From: Tillus elongatus
Lineage: Eukaryota > Arthropoda > Insecta > Coleoptera > Cleridae
Direction: 5' to 3'
Assembly (NCBI GenBank): GCA_964006375.1
Contig: OZ023265.1
Span: 169,892,533 to 169,956,532, forward strand
Length of the DNA: 64,000 bases
Every line of letters begins with the position of its first letter. Position 1 is the stretch's first letter. Both the position numbers and the translations under genes were made by a program. This document shows, piece by piece, positions 40,021 through 54,623 of this stretch. Under the pieces are notes generated by a model. That model saw nothing but the letters and a program-made list of their open reading frames with translations. It did not search any database and was not told where the DNA came from.

Positions 40021-42060
40021 CAGTGGTGGGGAGGCTAACGCAAAGCAAGTAGGCCACAATGGGCCCTTTTTGTCAACCCCAGCAACAATGCTCTACACTT
40101 CCTCGGTTCCGTCGCCAAACCGCCTCGACCTCGAGATGAAGGCCGTGACGGTCTTCCGTTGGGCGGTACTTACGTGATTCCTTTGCAGAGTCCTCGAACC
40201 CAACAATTCTGCTCGAAGACTCCCAAAAGCCTCGCATTCACACAGGTAGTGGTAAGACGTTTCTTCATCCTCGCCGCATTCCTGGTTAATGCGATCCCTC
40301 TTAACGCCTATCAATGTGAGGTGCCTTCTAAGGGCACAGTGGCCTATCAGCACCCCAAGGATGCGGCGAAGCGTAGGTCGACTCCTACCGAGTATCCAGA
40401 CAGTTTTTTCTCTGCCCGGTCCCTCAACGAAGTCTCTTGCCTGCCTACAGCCACCAACAGACCCCCAGTGCCTCTCCATGGCCTCCTCAGTCAACCTGCC
40501 TAAGGCGACAGAGACCCTACTCATGCCTATCGCAGGCTTCGGGCCACACAACGGCCGCCGGGAACCAAGTCTTGCGAGATCATTCGCCACCTCATTCCCC
40601 GCTACGCCACAGTGTCCCGGAACCCACACCAGTTGTACCTCCTTTGTCCTGGCTAGTCCTTTAAGGGCGTCAGTGCACTCCTGAACCAGTGTTGACCTAA
40701 TTCTGGCCGCGCAGACTGCCCGGAGGACTGCCTGGCTATCAGAGCAAATGTATGCTCATATCTCGGGGCTCATCCTTACATCCTGTCTATTGGCCACAGA
40801 CAGGATAGCGTACACCTCCGTTTCGAATGCCGTGGTATATGCGCCTAGAGCATAACTCTCGCGCACCCCCAGACTCTCGATGTATATTGCTGCCCCGGAA
40901 GATTGTTGATCCTCCAGCCGCGATCCGTCGGTAAAACAGACCAGGCTTGCGGGCTGGAATGCAACCTCATTTTTCCTCCACTGATCCCTACTAGGGATCC
41001 TGAGGGTATATGGCTTAGTCGTCCTCTGTATTCAGTACCTTGATGGCGACAATCGGAATTTCCTTTGGCGACTCTTGCATGCCCCATTACTGCTCCCTCT
41101 CCGCACCAGTTTCCAGAGTCTCGCATTCTAAGATGCGACGCCATAGCCTCCCTTCTGATATAGATGGGAAGCGGCGGCAGCATCAGCAAGACCCCTAGCG
41201 CGGCTGAAGGTGTCGTCTTCATAGCGCCTGTGATACCCAGGAGTGCCAGCCTTTGGAGTTACACCTCCTGGTAGTAGTTTGGTTCACACCACACCACCAG
41301 ACCAACGCCCCATAGAGGATCCTCAGCCTGACGAACGCAGTGTAAATCCAATGAGGGATCCGAGGGTTAAGTCCCCAGGTCCTCCCTGTCAAACGACGCA
41401 GCTGCCCTTTCTCACTACTCATTCTATTTGCGATCCCCATGTTAGTTTGGAGTCCAGGACCACCACCAGATATTTGACCTCCCGCACTAAAGCTAAAGCT
41501 TTTCCAAACATCACGGGCACCCTGAACCCCTCCATATTCCTCTTCTTGGTGAATAGGATCATATCCGCCTTCGCCGGGTTTACGGAGAGTCCCAGCTCAC
41601 CGCACCACCTTTCAATTATGTTACAGGCAGCTTGCATGCACTGACAGACGACGCCGAGGAATTAGCCAGTGATTAAGACCAGCCCATCATCAGCGTACGC
41701 CTGTGCGTAGAAGCCATTCCCGGAGAGCCGCTCCAAGAGGCCGTGCATGACCAGACACCATAGATGAGGCGAAACGCAGCTGCCCTGAGGACAGCCGCCC
41801 GTCACCCCAACGTCCAGTCCTCGGCCCCTCAAGGTCAGCGAGACTCTCCTGTGATCCAGCATGCTCGTCACCCAGCTTTTTAGGGACGTCAGCGATCCCC
41901 TATCCTATAGGGCGGCACACCGTATCCGTCCTTGTACTATCAAAGGCCCCCTCCACATCAAATAAGACAGCTAATGTGCTCTCCCCGTAGTGTAGGGCCC
42001 TTTCCACCTTACGCGTCACAGCGCGTGCTGGTACGCGTGCTGACTTTTATGGAAGGGGTG
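40021..42060 (-). pseudogene. I/LOA-like LINE D2, RT to 3' end, decayed
   Basis: Minus strand, 5' to 3': RT motif A (LAVLFDVEGAFDST near 41950), then the 41871-41662 stretch with GGCPQGSCVSPHLWCLVMHG and catalytic AYADDGLVLITG. The thumb follows (41637-41419, NPAKADMILFTKK), then LRILYGALVWW (41440-41219). The RNase H domain runs ~41100-40500 (VWVPGHCGVAGNEVANDLAR near 40629), and the C-terminal Cys/His motif is NQECGEDEETSYHYLCECEA, ending near 40093. Several frameshifts are present. The RNase H places it with I/LOA-type LINEs. It shares the family of D1 and is related to, but distinct from, LINE E, which has a different tail. GC content is visibly higher than in the surrounding DNA. Confidence 0.86.
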
Positions 42061-42717
42061 ATCTCTGAGGATCCCTCCCAACATAAACCCTGTAACTCGG
42101 ACGTATCAGTGTTCACCACAGGTTCCAGTCTTCACTTAGTATATATACTTGTCAGGTTTTGTCAAAATAGGTTGCGATTTATTTAACTTATCGCTCGGAT
42201 ATATACACACATGAAATTTTTTACTTATTACAACACAAACTGCAATGTAGGAAGAGGTCCGTCCCTTGCGATCATATTTTGTGTAAAAATAAATGTGTCA
42301 ACATTTTTCTTAATCAAATAAATCCTTTCAGGTAATGTTCCTTTAGATAGATGCATACATTCCGCAGTAGTCCAGTTTTAATAAAATCCATCAAAACAGA
42401 AGATCCTGAGATGAGATATGAGTCCAGATGACAAAGAGATGAAAGATAATACTGCACATGTCATCGTGATGAGTTGCCTACCGCTCGCTTGACTGACGTC
42501 TCAGTTATTACACGCCCTCCGGGTGGCGAATAGACCTTCAAATTTTCCTAAAATTTAGCCAAATCTGGTACGGATTCGTAGAAGGAAATAGTAAGTTGCG
42601 AACTATTACAGCCATCTCAAAGTAGAGACAATTAAGCATTGTATATATAGTAAAAATATTCTCCTGCTCTAGAAATTGTTGTGTTAAAACAACAACATCT
42701 ATTTTAAGTATCAAATG
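42061..42717. other. No gene recognised
   Basis: AT-rich. TTATCGCTCGGATATATAC at about 42188-42206 resembles the HINE arm next to the (TA)n (GTTATCGGTGTGATACAT), but no array follows. Confidence 0.4.
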
Positions 42718-42960
42718 TCTGGACGCAGCAAACGCGTTATGGTAGCGAATTATCGTAAAAAAATGTTTTTAATGGCAAATATGTATTGTTTTTACAAGGA
42801 GGACATTTCGTTGGCAGTATAACCTATATAGTATTTCATTAAAATAGCTTTGTTGTTTAAAAAAGTACAAACATTTTCCAAAAATAAACTTGAAAAGTTC
42901 CAGAAAAACTGGTCCGATTTTCCTGGCCAACGAACCTCTTTACGAAACGTCGCTGAAAAA
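42718..42960 (+). mobile_element. HINE-like hairpin-end fragment with body
   Basis: TCTGGACGCAGCAAACGCGT, TATGGTAGCGAATTATCG, then AGAAAAACTGGTCCGATTTT, truncated near 42960. In the hairpin the loop is CAAAC instead of CAAGT. Confidence 0.8.
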
Positions 42961-43845
42961 TTAAATATTGCCCAGTAAATATAAAATTGTAAGCATTATG
43001 AATGCTGAAAGGTTACGTTCTATTCAAAATCGTTGACAAAGCCCTCTAATTAACAAAGTCATATATGACTGTCCTCACACACGCCCGACTCCATATCATT
43101 AATTAAAAACCAATACTCTGCACTAAAGCACATTTCCAGTTAGAGAGAATTTCTCGGTTCTTCCACATGACACGGCATTGATTGTACTGCCTTCTAGACA
43201 ATACGTATGTTGATGAATTTTCTCGTTGAATGTGGCCTATAATTCGAGCAAACCCCGCAAAGTAACGAACTCTTTTGTGACGTTCTAAAATTACACAGAA
43301 ACTGAAAAGCAGAACGAGGTTTCTCCCGTTGTGATGGGCTGTAATTATGGTATATTTAGGAGCCAAGGACCTCCCCCGTCTCCGCAATCGGATAGCTATC
43401 TTGTCATTATGCATTGTGAATACCTATAAATGCGAATTGAAATGCCGCAATCAGTCCTCTTGTCGCGGAAGCCGTGTGAGTGGTCCAAGTGGTTTTTGCT
43501 GCAGACTTAATTCCGGCAGATTTCCAGTTTAACTGGCGATGTGTACAGGGGTGACTATAACGGGAGAATATAACAATTATGTTTGCGTCGTTAGATATAG
43601 AGAATCGTGTATTGAAATCTGTCCTGTTGTGTATGTGGTCATCCGACGCGCCGCTCCGGTCAACCAGAAAGCTGGATGAAGTCGAGAACTTTGAAGGGAT
43701 AGTCTCCTATGTCACTCAGCATTTAGAGGAATCGAGCCGAAAATCTTTTTGTATGAACGACAGTTTCCATCAATCATTTTCCCTTTCTTGTTATGAAAAT
43801 CTCCCTTCAAATATGGTTGCTATTTGAACTTAGCTATATTATAAG
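42961..43845. other. No gene assigned; possible unique DNA
   Basis: Short open frames (43103-43414 minus, 103 codons; 43579-43827 plus, 82 codons) show no known motif. Base composition is closer to 45% GC than in the flanks, so real host sequence cannot be excluded. Confidence 0.35.
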
Positions 43846-43940
43846 TACACTTTGAGAACCCAAATGACCACAACACATTTCTTTAAAGGCCTGACGATTG
43901 TTTCACTTACAAAGTTAAAGTAATCAGAGGATGAAAAATT
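43846..43940 (-). ncRNA. Hammerhead-like Penelope-associated motif, degraded
   Basis: Plus-strand text AGAACCCAAATGACCACAAC, then GGCCTGACGATTGTTTCACT and TACAAAGTTAAAGTAATCAG, matches the 62520-62606 segment. On the minus strand the core reads CTGATTACTTTAACTTTG, so TGATGA is TGATTA and stem II is weakened. Confidence 0.45.
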
Positions 43941-45700
43941 CTTTACTAGTAAAAATTTTGTTTATATAAGGTGTCAGGTAGATAACACAGGGTGCGTAAC
44001 GGTCATGTTTTATCCATTACCGTAACTCCCTTACTGACATAACGAGAACCTCAAAAGAAGCTTAGATAAGAAAAGGTGACCTCATTACTGAACAACAATT
44101 CAAGTTTTCTTTTGAAAAGATTTGTTGAAAACTTGCTATTGAAAATTAACATAGTAGCGCTCCTACTGCCTTCCTTCATTTAAATCAAGTATTAGAATAT
44201 CAACAGATGGAATATTTGCCTTAAGGAAAATTATCTTTATTTATTGTAATTTCCTACTAAGATGTTTGTAAATTGTAAATCTAGAAGCAGGAGAATATCG
44301 TTGCAGAGGTGAATATTTACTGAAATAAAAGACTCCGCAATGACGCAATAACATGATCTAAAGTATTATAAGCTAGAGGTGGAGATATTAACAAAGATAC
44401 CGAGAGTCATAAAGTCGGAAATTAATGAGACAAGTTGACAACTGAAAGAAATGGCGACAAAGCAAGCGCTACCGTCACGCAACAAAATACACTTGACAGA
44501 TACTGGTCGAATAGAAGCTTTGCAAGTGCGAGGCATCGACGGAGTCTCTGCGGAAACTGGCTCGAAACACATGCATCTCTGCATCCTTCTCATACACATG
44601 GTGGTAGATGGGTAACTAAAGGGCAGAGAACATCATCGGAGCAGCGTTGACGGTGGCAACAAAACCCGGGCGGCCTACTTAAACGCGTGGAAAGCTGGCA
44701 CTCTCTCGGTGGGCCAACAGACACGACTGGAGCAGGAACTGCTCTACCTCTCGAGTCAGTGTTTAACAGCGATGTTCAGGAGAGTTTTCTATCGGACAAG
44801 AAAGTGAAACGTAGCTTCCGCAGGACATGTACGCCTAGTGTAATTATCGTGCAAGTGCTGCAAATAATTTGAGTTAGGTGATTGTAACATCCCGTTTAAA
44901 AGAAAAAATGGATTGAACAGTGAGTCTTTAATAAACCTTTTAATGCAGCGCCAAGTTGTTGACGGCAATTCTTTGTGGTAATTGCAAGATTCACATAAAC
45001 GGTTTCGAGTTTTCAGGTTCAAGTTCTCACTTTCAGTCTCCGATTCAAGTTTGCCTTTGTGTCCGAATTTTCCATGTGCCTTTCAAATATACCTTTGATA
45101 TCCGAGTTGACCGTTAAAATACAGTTTTGCTGTTCAAATTCAAGTTTACATCTAGTTTCAAGTTCAACTTTCAACCCAGTGCCTACCTAACCTCTTGAAT
45201 GTACATTGCATGTAGACTCTCTTCCTTCCTCACCTCTGCAAGCGTTTTCTACCAGTTACTGACTCCTCTCTCGGAGAAAATTAAGCGCCCATGGTAAGCG
45301 CTAAGTTCCGATGTTGCCCTGTGCAGTTTGTATATTCCGTCAGCAGGCAAATTAACACCTGTGGAGCCTGAGGTGAAGGTCTAAATCAGCTGGTGAACCT
45401 TTGGAAGTGCTAGTGCACTGCATGTGAGTCCTTTACAACTTTTCTGAGTGATTCTTTTTTTTAAGACTTTAGACAGACATAAGATTTTCTACCTCCATTA
45501 AATTTCTTATTAAATTGCAACATAAACTTCAAGTCAGTCAAAATTAAAATCTTAGTCAGTGAAATTGAGAGTTATATATAAATGTATTTTCTTTTTGGTA
45601 TGTTGTCAAATATGTAAATTAGGAATATTAGTATGATATTAATTAATTACCATTTTGCTCACGAATCTTTCAAATCTCCAAACCCGCTGCTTTTTTTGAA
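43941..45700. other. No gene recognised
   Basis: 44400-45450 contains a less AT-rich stretch with GTTCAAGTTC-type repeats (45010-45180: CAAGTTC/CAAGTTT at irregular spacing). No protein or RNA family identified. Confidence 0.35.
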
Positions 45701-45964
45701 AGAAGATACAAAGAACATATTTCTGCATTTAGAAATAACCACGCTGACAAATCTACATTTGCAAAACATATTATTGATACCGAACATAGACCTACAATGA
45801 ATAACCGCATACAACCACAACATTTTTATAATGACAAACGTAAACTAGACTTTTTTGAAGATTTAGAAGTCAAAAGGCACACACACGACAATAACTACCT
45901 TGTTTTAAACGAGCAAGCTGATTTAATGAATTCCCCTTTCTTGGATATTCTTCTTTCTAAGTAA
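45701..45964 (+). pseudogene. Penelope-like element, GIY-YIG endonuclease C-terminal fragment
   Basis: An open frame of 87 codons without an ATG, ending at TAA 45962-45964. It begins RRYKEHISAFRNNHADKSTF then AKHIIDTEHRPT. This corresponds to the RFKEHISQLR...KSAVARHI stretch of the GIY-YIG domain at 63747-64000, followed by LDFFEDLEV (expected catalytic Glu region) and ending MNSPFLDILLSK. The RT and the GIY motif are missing on the left. It gives the normal C-terminus of this element type, which the copy at the window end lacks. Confidence 0.75.
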
Positions 45965-47330
45965 ATATGTCAAAGAAAATAAATTGAACTATTATTTCAA
46001 AAAAGTTGTAATAAAATAATAAGTTGATGTATGTCGATATTTTCGTTGTATAGAGACTACTTTTATACTGTTATTGTTTAGTTATTTTATTGTTGTAACT
46101 GTTATCATAGTTATTATAGGCTAGTTCTAGTTTTTATGTTAAATATTGATATACATCACATAGACATTTTAAAAACCTCATCTGTCATCTGTGTTTCATT
46201 CTATTTTCAATTTGATAAAATTTTTTGATCAAAACATCATATCATAACCTAGCAACAGACATTTATTTGTAGTTGTCATGATTTCGTACTAATTCAATTT
46301 TAATCTGTCTGAAAATGCTGTCAAGCAGCGAAAATATAGTCACAGAAGCATTGAAGAACATCCTAGAACTTCCAGAATTCGAAGGGCCACTTGCTCCAGT
46401 TAGCTCACGCGCTGGCTACGTCCTTCACCACTAAAAACCAACAGTGAAGCTAGAGAAGTATTCTCCAAGTCTGTATGCAATTAGATAACTAATTAACACT
46501 GCTATTTGGGATTACATACTATATGGCAGGTGAAGCAGAAGGTTTTTAATACTAAGAATGTAACATAATGTCAATTTTGATATAAAGTGTAGTTAATCCA
46601 GTTTAGCCCTGAGGTACTGATTTGTTTGTTAGTAAATAACGAATATTTTAAAGAAAGTATTTGCTTATTGAATGAAATGTTGACAGTTTCACTTACAGGA
46701 TATATAATAGAAAGTTTATTGTAAAAGTAACTTGATACAATGGTGTAATATTACATTACCCATAACTAGCTTCAGTGTCAGATAATTGACATATCATGCA
46801 TCAGTGACAAACAGTGTCGATATATCACAAAGACAAATGGGAATGCCGCATCAAAGCCTGCTCGACTCAGACGTTAGATCACAATATATTCTCCAGGACC
46901 CATTAAAACCTAGACGGATCATTAAATGCATGTATCGATTCCGTTACTTAGGAGCTTTGTAAAGATATTTTGGAGGGATTTGAGCTTTCAATTCGTCTAA
47001 TTTAAGAGCACGCCTGACTTAACTGAACTTTTCAACTGCTTAATATAAGTTTCCGTCTATTCGATCTGTTACCAGGCACTGCCTGTCAATAAACTGTCGT
47101 TAACACTATGCGATAAAGTCAGTTGGCTTGATTTTCTTCCTTAAATATCTAATATATATGACGCTGATATTCAGATCTTACAATCTTTTGACTAATTTTT
47201 CAAAATTGAATGAAGAAAATGTATAAGCACAGATGATTTATAATATGCACAATTCCTCTTAAACTGGCTATAATTACCTACCATATACAGTATATGCAGG
47301 AAATAATAATTATAACTTTTTCAAAACACG
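45965..47330. other. No gene recognised; AT-rich DNA
   Basis: May begin with the 3' end of the Penelope-like fragment. Nothing further identified. Confidence 0.4.
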
Positions 47331-47921
47331 CTGTATAAAAAAGTTTCAGACAAGTTTCAATATATTTTTCTACACCTTCTGGTACCTTTGGATTTTTTAA
47401 AGCCAGTAACTTGGTTGCCATGGTAACCAACTTTTTTTCCAAATAGCAATATATTATTTTCTGGTCTTATTTGGGATCAACCCTTTTTTGTCGTGCGAAA
47501 GTGCAAAATTTTTATTGGGTTGAATTACAAAATTTTTGCAATAACCTCGATATTCAGTGCACATTCGGAAATCCAAATTAAGGAACGTTACCGAACAAAA
47601 GGCGACAGGCATTTAGAACTGCCAGAAAATGAAGTGATTCCTGTCCTAGGAGTGTCAATTTTCTGTTTAGTTTCAGCAAGACAGAGCGGCGTCTCATTAC
47701 CACCGTGATGTGTGCCGCTATTTGAATGAAGTTTTTCCACAACGTTGAATTGGGAGAAGCTGGATCAAAAAATGGCAATTGAGGTGACCTGACCTCACAC
47801 CTTGCGATTTTTTCTTATGGGACACATCTAAAATCCAAGGTGTAAAAAAATTGTCGCCAAAATCTTGCCGAATTAGAACAGAGAGGAAGTGGCTTTGATT
47901 TTTCCGCAACAAATAAGAAAT
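47331..47921 (+). pseudogene. Mariner-like transposon relic with decayed transposase C-terminus
   Basis: 47490-47915 translates with frameshifts to fragments in mariner order: IQIKERYRTKG (helix region), a YLNEVFPQR-like stretch, then ...LTSHLAIFSYGTHLKSKV, comparable to PDLTPxDFFLWGxxKxxVY, and NLAEL-EQR. No block is intact. The segment 47331-47470 (TAAAAAAGTTTCAGACAAG ... TTGCCATGGTAACC ... GGTCTTATTTGGGATCAACC) recurs inverted at 54675-54800, so it is a dispersed end region of this or another element. Confidence 0.55.
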
Positions 47922-47975
47922 TTTCGGGACACAGTAAGTGCGTTATAGTAGCGAATCTTCATAAGAATTGTACAC
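47922..47975 (+). mobile_element. HINE-like hairpin end only
   Basis: TTTCGGGACACAGTAAGTGC, GTTATAGTAGCGAATCTTCA. No body follows. Confidence 0.65.
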
Positions 47976-48016
47976 TTTTATTATACGGCATATTAGTAAA
48001 GTTAATACTTTAAACT

Positions 48017-48215
48017 TACACAGACCTTGAAGCTTGCTCCGGAGGATCTGGATCAACTTTTGCCCACAAAGATTATCGACCTCTGTAGGAGGCTGGGTTT
48101 GTTGGGCGAAATATAGACTTTTAGGCGTGAGCCACAAGCGACCTTATGGTCGCGGTGGAGGGACCGATATGGACCACTCACAAACTAACCTAACCTAACC
48201 TACACAGACCTTGAA
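48017..48215 (+). mobile_element. 169-bp LINE E 3' end with 15-bp target-site duplication
   Basis: 48032-48200 matches the last ~170 bp of LINE E (GCTTGCTCCGGAGGATCTGG ... GGTCGCGGTGGAGGGACCG) and ends CTAACCTAACCTAACC. TACACAGACCTTGAA occurs at 48017-48031 and 48201-48215. An extreme 5' truncation by target-primed reverse transcription. Confidence 0.93.
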
Positions 48216-48754
48216 ATCGATTTTAGAAATCCTTGTACGCGCACATTTGAAGAATTATTTCGAAAGTGTTACCATCGATATCACTCATCAAAAAAATCTT
48301 GCGTTCTAACTCATTTTGAGAAAAATGCCTAAAATTCAATTTTCTATGAAGCTAAAGAACTAAATTTTGCTATATCTGTAGATAGTGTAAGTCTCTTTAA
48401 AATAAACTTGTATTACAAATGTCATTATAGTTATAGAGAGTACTTCCAGAAGGAAACTTAATTCATATTTAGAAAAGTGAAGCATCTGCCAAATTATAAA
48501 CGTAAAAGTTATTTTTCCTTATTAATCGCCAGTATGATTTCGTTTTAGTCAACCTAATCAAACCGGTTTTTCCAATATCAACAATAACAAAATTATAATT
48601 TCAGACTCAAAGGTGACAAATGTATTTAAGCGTTTTAAACAAAAATGCGATCTTGTTCAAAACGTAGGAAATCTGTGCACTATTGTTTCATTAAATGTCA
48701 AAGTAAAACATAAAAAACATACATTCATCGAGCTGGATTCCACCGCGTAACCTT
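48216..48754. other. No gene; AT-rich DNA
   Basis: Nothing recognised. Confidence 0.4.
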
Positions 48755-48960
48755 CTGCTTATGCGGCAAGAGTGACGCCTCTCAGCCATCTAGGAATACG
48801 TCAACTAACGTTTTGTTTACATGATACATTAGATCGGATGCATTCCCGGGATATTATGTTCAAAGTATACGTAGCAATTAATTACAGAATTAGTAGAATT
48901 ACCATTGAAACACATTCCACGACTGTTTCGGTCTTATCTGACGTCTTATGTTTAAGTTTA
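48755..48960. repeat. 206-bp dispersed repeat R3, copy 1
   Basis: CTGCTTATGCGGCAAGAGTG to ATGTTTAAGTTTA matches 57324-57529 with only a handful of differences. No coding or RNA family assigned. Confidence 0.92.
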
Positions 48961-49194
48961 AAGATAAAAGAAACTACTTTAGAATCATTTTTATGGAGAT
49001 TTGGCTTGATTTTGTTTACGTTTCTACTATATAGACTATATTATGCGGAAGCATAATATATTTTTTCTGCGCTAAAACTGTATTTGAGGCAGTTCAAAAA
49101 GCTACAAATATAGTGTCTTTTAATGACTAATTGAATCTCCCAGTGAGATAACAATCACTTGGCAAAATTTTAATTTCATGTCGTCTGTCATTTT

Positions 49195-49271
49195 GCATAT
49201 CCATTTTTGACAAGTTTGATTGAAATAAGTTCAGTATTTTTTGAGTTATCGCTCGGATACATACATACGTA

Positions 49272-49359
<88 letters not shown>
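49195..49359 (+). mobile_element. HINE-like arm and (TA)n, left part of split copy
   Basis: GATTGAAATAAGTTCAG then TATTTTTTGAGTTATCGCTC and (TA)n 49270-49359 with one TACA interruption. The matching end arm is at 51956-52069, after two insertions in the array. Confidence 0.65.
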
Positions 49360-49360
<1 letters not shown>

Positions 49361-49625
49361 GAAAATTTAAGTTTTGGAAAGAGTAACAGTGTAATAGAGT
49401 GGTGGAAATGGATTGGTTTTAGTTGAAGACAGAAAGAAGGAATAAAATAAATTATTGTCTATTGATCAAAATATGAAGTCTGCCAAATTAGAAAAGTGTC
49501 ATTGTCAAGAAATTTGGAATATCAACGTTTGGGTGAAAACTGACTAAATTGCGCTGTTTGCAAGCACAAGTAGAATACTTGTTTGTAAGGCGCTTTGTAC
49601 TATTATTGTCACAATAAACTATTAC

Positions 49626-49631
<6 letters not shown>
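49360..49631. other. ~270-bp insert between two (TA)n arrays
   Basis: Non-repetitive sequence ending GTCACAATAAACTATTACT. No family recognised. It lies where a HINE core would be continuous. Confidence 0.5.

Positions 49632-49711
<80 letters not shown>
49632..49711. repeat. (TA)n array left of CCCAAGCAAC element
   Basis: About 80 bp of (TA)n. Confidence 0.95.
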
Positions 49712-52069
<2,358 letters not shown>

Positions 52070-52467
52070 CGTACTAGATAATTTTTCTGACAGACTGGGT
52101 CATCGTCTTGCTGTGGATGCCGAGCATTTCGAGCACTTGTTGCCTTAGAATAGCTGTTTACAATTTTGTATTTTTTTTTGCAGTAAAGTTGTTATATAGA
52201 CGCTGTATTTCTCATTTATTAGTAACGTTGACTGAGTAAGGTCTAGTGTCATACCACGCTAATAAGACAAATTTTAAAAATTTTGTGTTGTGTCATGCTA
52301 ACAATGTGACATTACATGCAAATGTCAAGGATATGAGTAGGCACGGCCCTCTCTTCGATAACGTTCCTAAATTCTGATTTCAGAATTTGTACTTAATTTC
52401 AAGGTTATTTAAAACATTTTATACTGCAACCCAGTAAAAACTTTGCACATGTGTAAGGCAAAAAAAT
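52070..52467. other. No gene; short AT-rich spacer
   Basis: CCGAGCATTTCGAGCACTTGTTGCC near 52120 resembles the C-terminal end of mariner 1 (GGTCAACAATTTGAACACTT), so a small mariner-tail remnant is possible. Confidence 0.3.
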
Positions 52468-52890
52468 CTCGGGACGCAGCAAGTGCGTTATGATAGCGAA
52501 TTTTCTTTAAAATGTTTTTAATAGCAAATGTCTTTCTTTAATGAAAGCAGGCATCAAACTTGGTTGCCTATATAGTAGAAACAATGTACCATATTTCATA
52601 GAAATAAATTTATTGTTTGAAAATATATAAACATTTTTCACAAGTTTGGATGCAGCAAGTGTGTTATGGAAGTGATTTTCTATAAAAATGTTTTTAATAG
52701 CAAATGCGAGCAGGCATCAATCTGATTACCGGTATAGCCTATGTGGTAGAAACAATGTACTATATTTTATCAAAATTACTTATCGTTTGAAAATATACAA
52801 AAAATTTCCGAAAATAAACTTAAACGTTGGTTTTCTATCCAACAAACCTTACGTTAATAGCAAATTGAGATATTGAAATTTGAAGGATTT
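52468..52890 (+). mobile_element. Two tandem HINE-like hairpin ends
   Basis: First end TCTCGGGACGCAGCAAGTGC at 52468 with body to 52640. Second end GTTTGGATGCAGCAAGTGTG at 52644 with a similar body (AGCAGGCATCAATCTGATTA ... CGAAAATAAACTTAAA). The two units are ~176 bp apart in the same orientation. Confidence 0.8.
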
Positions 52891-52897
52891 AATGAAA

Positions 52898-53992
52898 ATT
52901 CGGTAAATTTGCGGATTAGCAGCCGAACGCTTTTCAACAAATTGTTTTCAGAAACATTACTAGGACCCCACCTACAGGTTTCTGAAAACAGTTTTTTTGA
53001 AAAACGTTCGGGAGCTAAACTGCAAATTTACCGAAAATTTGCTACCAAAACGCACTTACTGCGTCCAGATTTTTTTCTTACAAACGCATCATATTTCGAA
53101 AAAAAATGCAAAAATGCATTAACGAATTTGTTCTACGAAAATTAGTTTTAAAAAAATTATACACCCCTACTCACTCTTGGTCCCGTAACTTCCCTGGGGG
53201 GTGTGAACAAGAAATTTTTCTTGGAGTTTGTGGATCCAGGGGGGTGGGGGCCTAGACAGGTTTCTGAAAACAGTTTTTTGAAAAGCATTCGAGAGCTAAA
53301 CTACAAATTTACCGAAAATTCGCTACCAAAACGCACTTACTGCGTCCAGATTTTTTTCTTACAAACCCATCATATTTCGATAAAAAATGCAAAAAAGCAT
53401 TAACGAATTTGTTCTACAAAAATTAGCTAAAAAAAATTATGCATCCCTACTCACTCCTGGTCCCGTAACTTACTTGGGGAGTGTGAACAAGAAATTTTTC
53501 TTGGGGTTTGTGGATCCAGGGGGGGGGGGCAGGCAGGTTTCTGAAAACAGTTTTTTGAAAAGCGTTCGGGAGCTAATCTGCAAATTTACTGAAAATTCGC
53601 TACCATAACGCACTTACTGCGTCCAGATTTTTTTCTTATAAACGCATCATAATTCGATAAAAAATGCAAAAATGCATGAACGAATTTGTTCTACAAAAAT
53701 TTGCTAAAAAAAATTATGCACCACTACTCACTCCTGGTCCCGTAACTTCCTTGGGGAGTGTGAACAAGAAATTTTTCTTGGGGTTTGTGGATCAGGGGGG
53801 GGGCTAAGCAGGTTTCTGAAAACAGTGTTTTGAAAAGCGTTCGGGAGCTAAACTGCAAATTTACCGAAAATTCGCTACCAAAACGCACTTACTGCGTCCA
53901 GAATTTTTTCTTATAAACACATCATATTTCGATAAAATGTGCAAAAATGCATTAACGAATTTGTTCCTCGATAATTAGCTTAAAAAAATATA
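52898..53992. repeat. Tandem array of ~280-bp units, each carrying a HINE hairpin end
   Basis: CAGGTTTCTGAAAACAG starts at 52975, 53257, 53534 and 53809 (spacing 282, 277, 275). Each unit reads GTTCGGGAGCTAAACTGCAA, AAAATTCGCTACCAAAACGC, ACTTACTGCGTCCAGATTTT, AACGAATTTGTTCTACAAAA, CCTACTCACTCCTGGTCCCG and a G-run (8-10 G). The last unit is partial. Before the first unit, 52898-52970 is an inverted copy of 52975-53043, so the array opens with a ~70-bp-arm palindrome. Confidence 0.93.
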
Positions 53993-54557
53993 GACCGTTA
54001 AACCATAAACTTCACCAAACCTACAAATAAATATCCAAAAAGCCACCAAACTTAACTAAACTGACAGCCAAAGCATCAGAGAAAGGCTCTATTTGAAATG
54101 GATATTCTGTAAATATTTTAGTAAAATGAAGGGCAATGACGGTTGAATCTGAAACTTAAGGGTTTGCAGAACACTCTTCTTGCAACATTTTCTTTTCACA
54201 AACGGTATTTGTTTTAACTTCTTTGTCTAAACATTGCCAATTTTGACGTTTAATATTGCGAGTTTGACGTTTTGAGGAAAACTCTAAAATTTGTTGCATA
54301 ACTTCTTTGTCTTTAAAGCTAGGGACCTAAATTGTGGTAGAGAGTTCGCTCTTTATAATACAAACAAGCGTACCAAATTTGGTTGTCCTTACTTTGTTAT
54401 TTCCGGAGATATGAATTTTTTTATAAAGAAAATACAAAATTTTCCGGGTAAACCTGGTCCGATTTTCCTGGATAACGAACTTATCCAAGCCACTTGCAAA
54501 AGGAAGGTACTCTGAAAATTTTATCAAGATCGCTCCATTATTTTTTGAGTTACCGGT

Positions 54558-54623
<66 letters not shown>

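Noticed and set aside
43579..43827. Possible host gene exon (82 codons)
   Set aside because: No domain, no convincing splice signals seen and no conservation evidence; kept only as unassigned DNA.
48183..48205. Interstitial telomere (CCTAACCTAACC)
   Set aside because: Only three units, lying exactly at the 3' tip of a truncated LINE inside its target duplication.
52898..53992. CRISPR-like array
   Set aside because: Units are ~280 bp with no short repeat/unique spacer pattern, and the genome is eukaryotic; it is a tandem satellite-like array.
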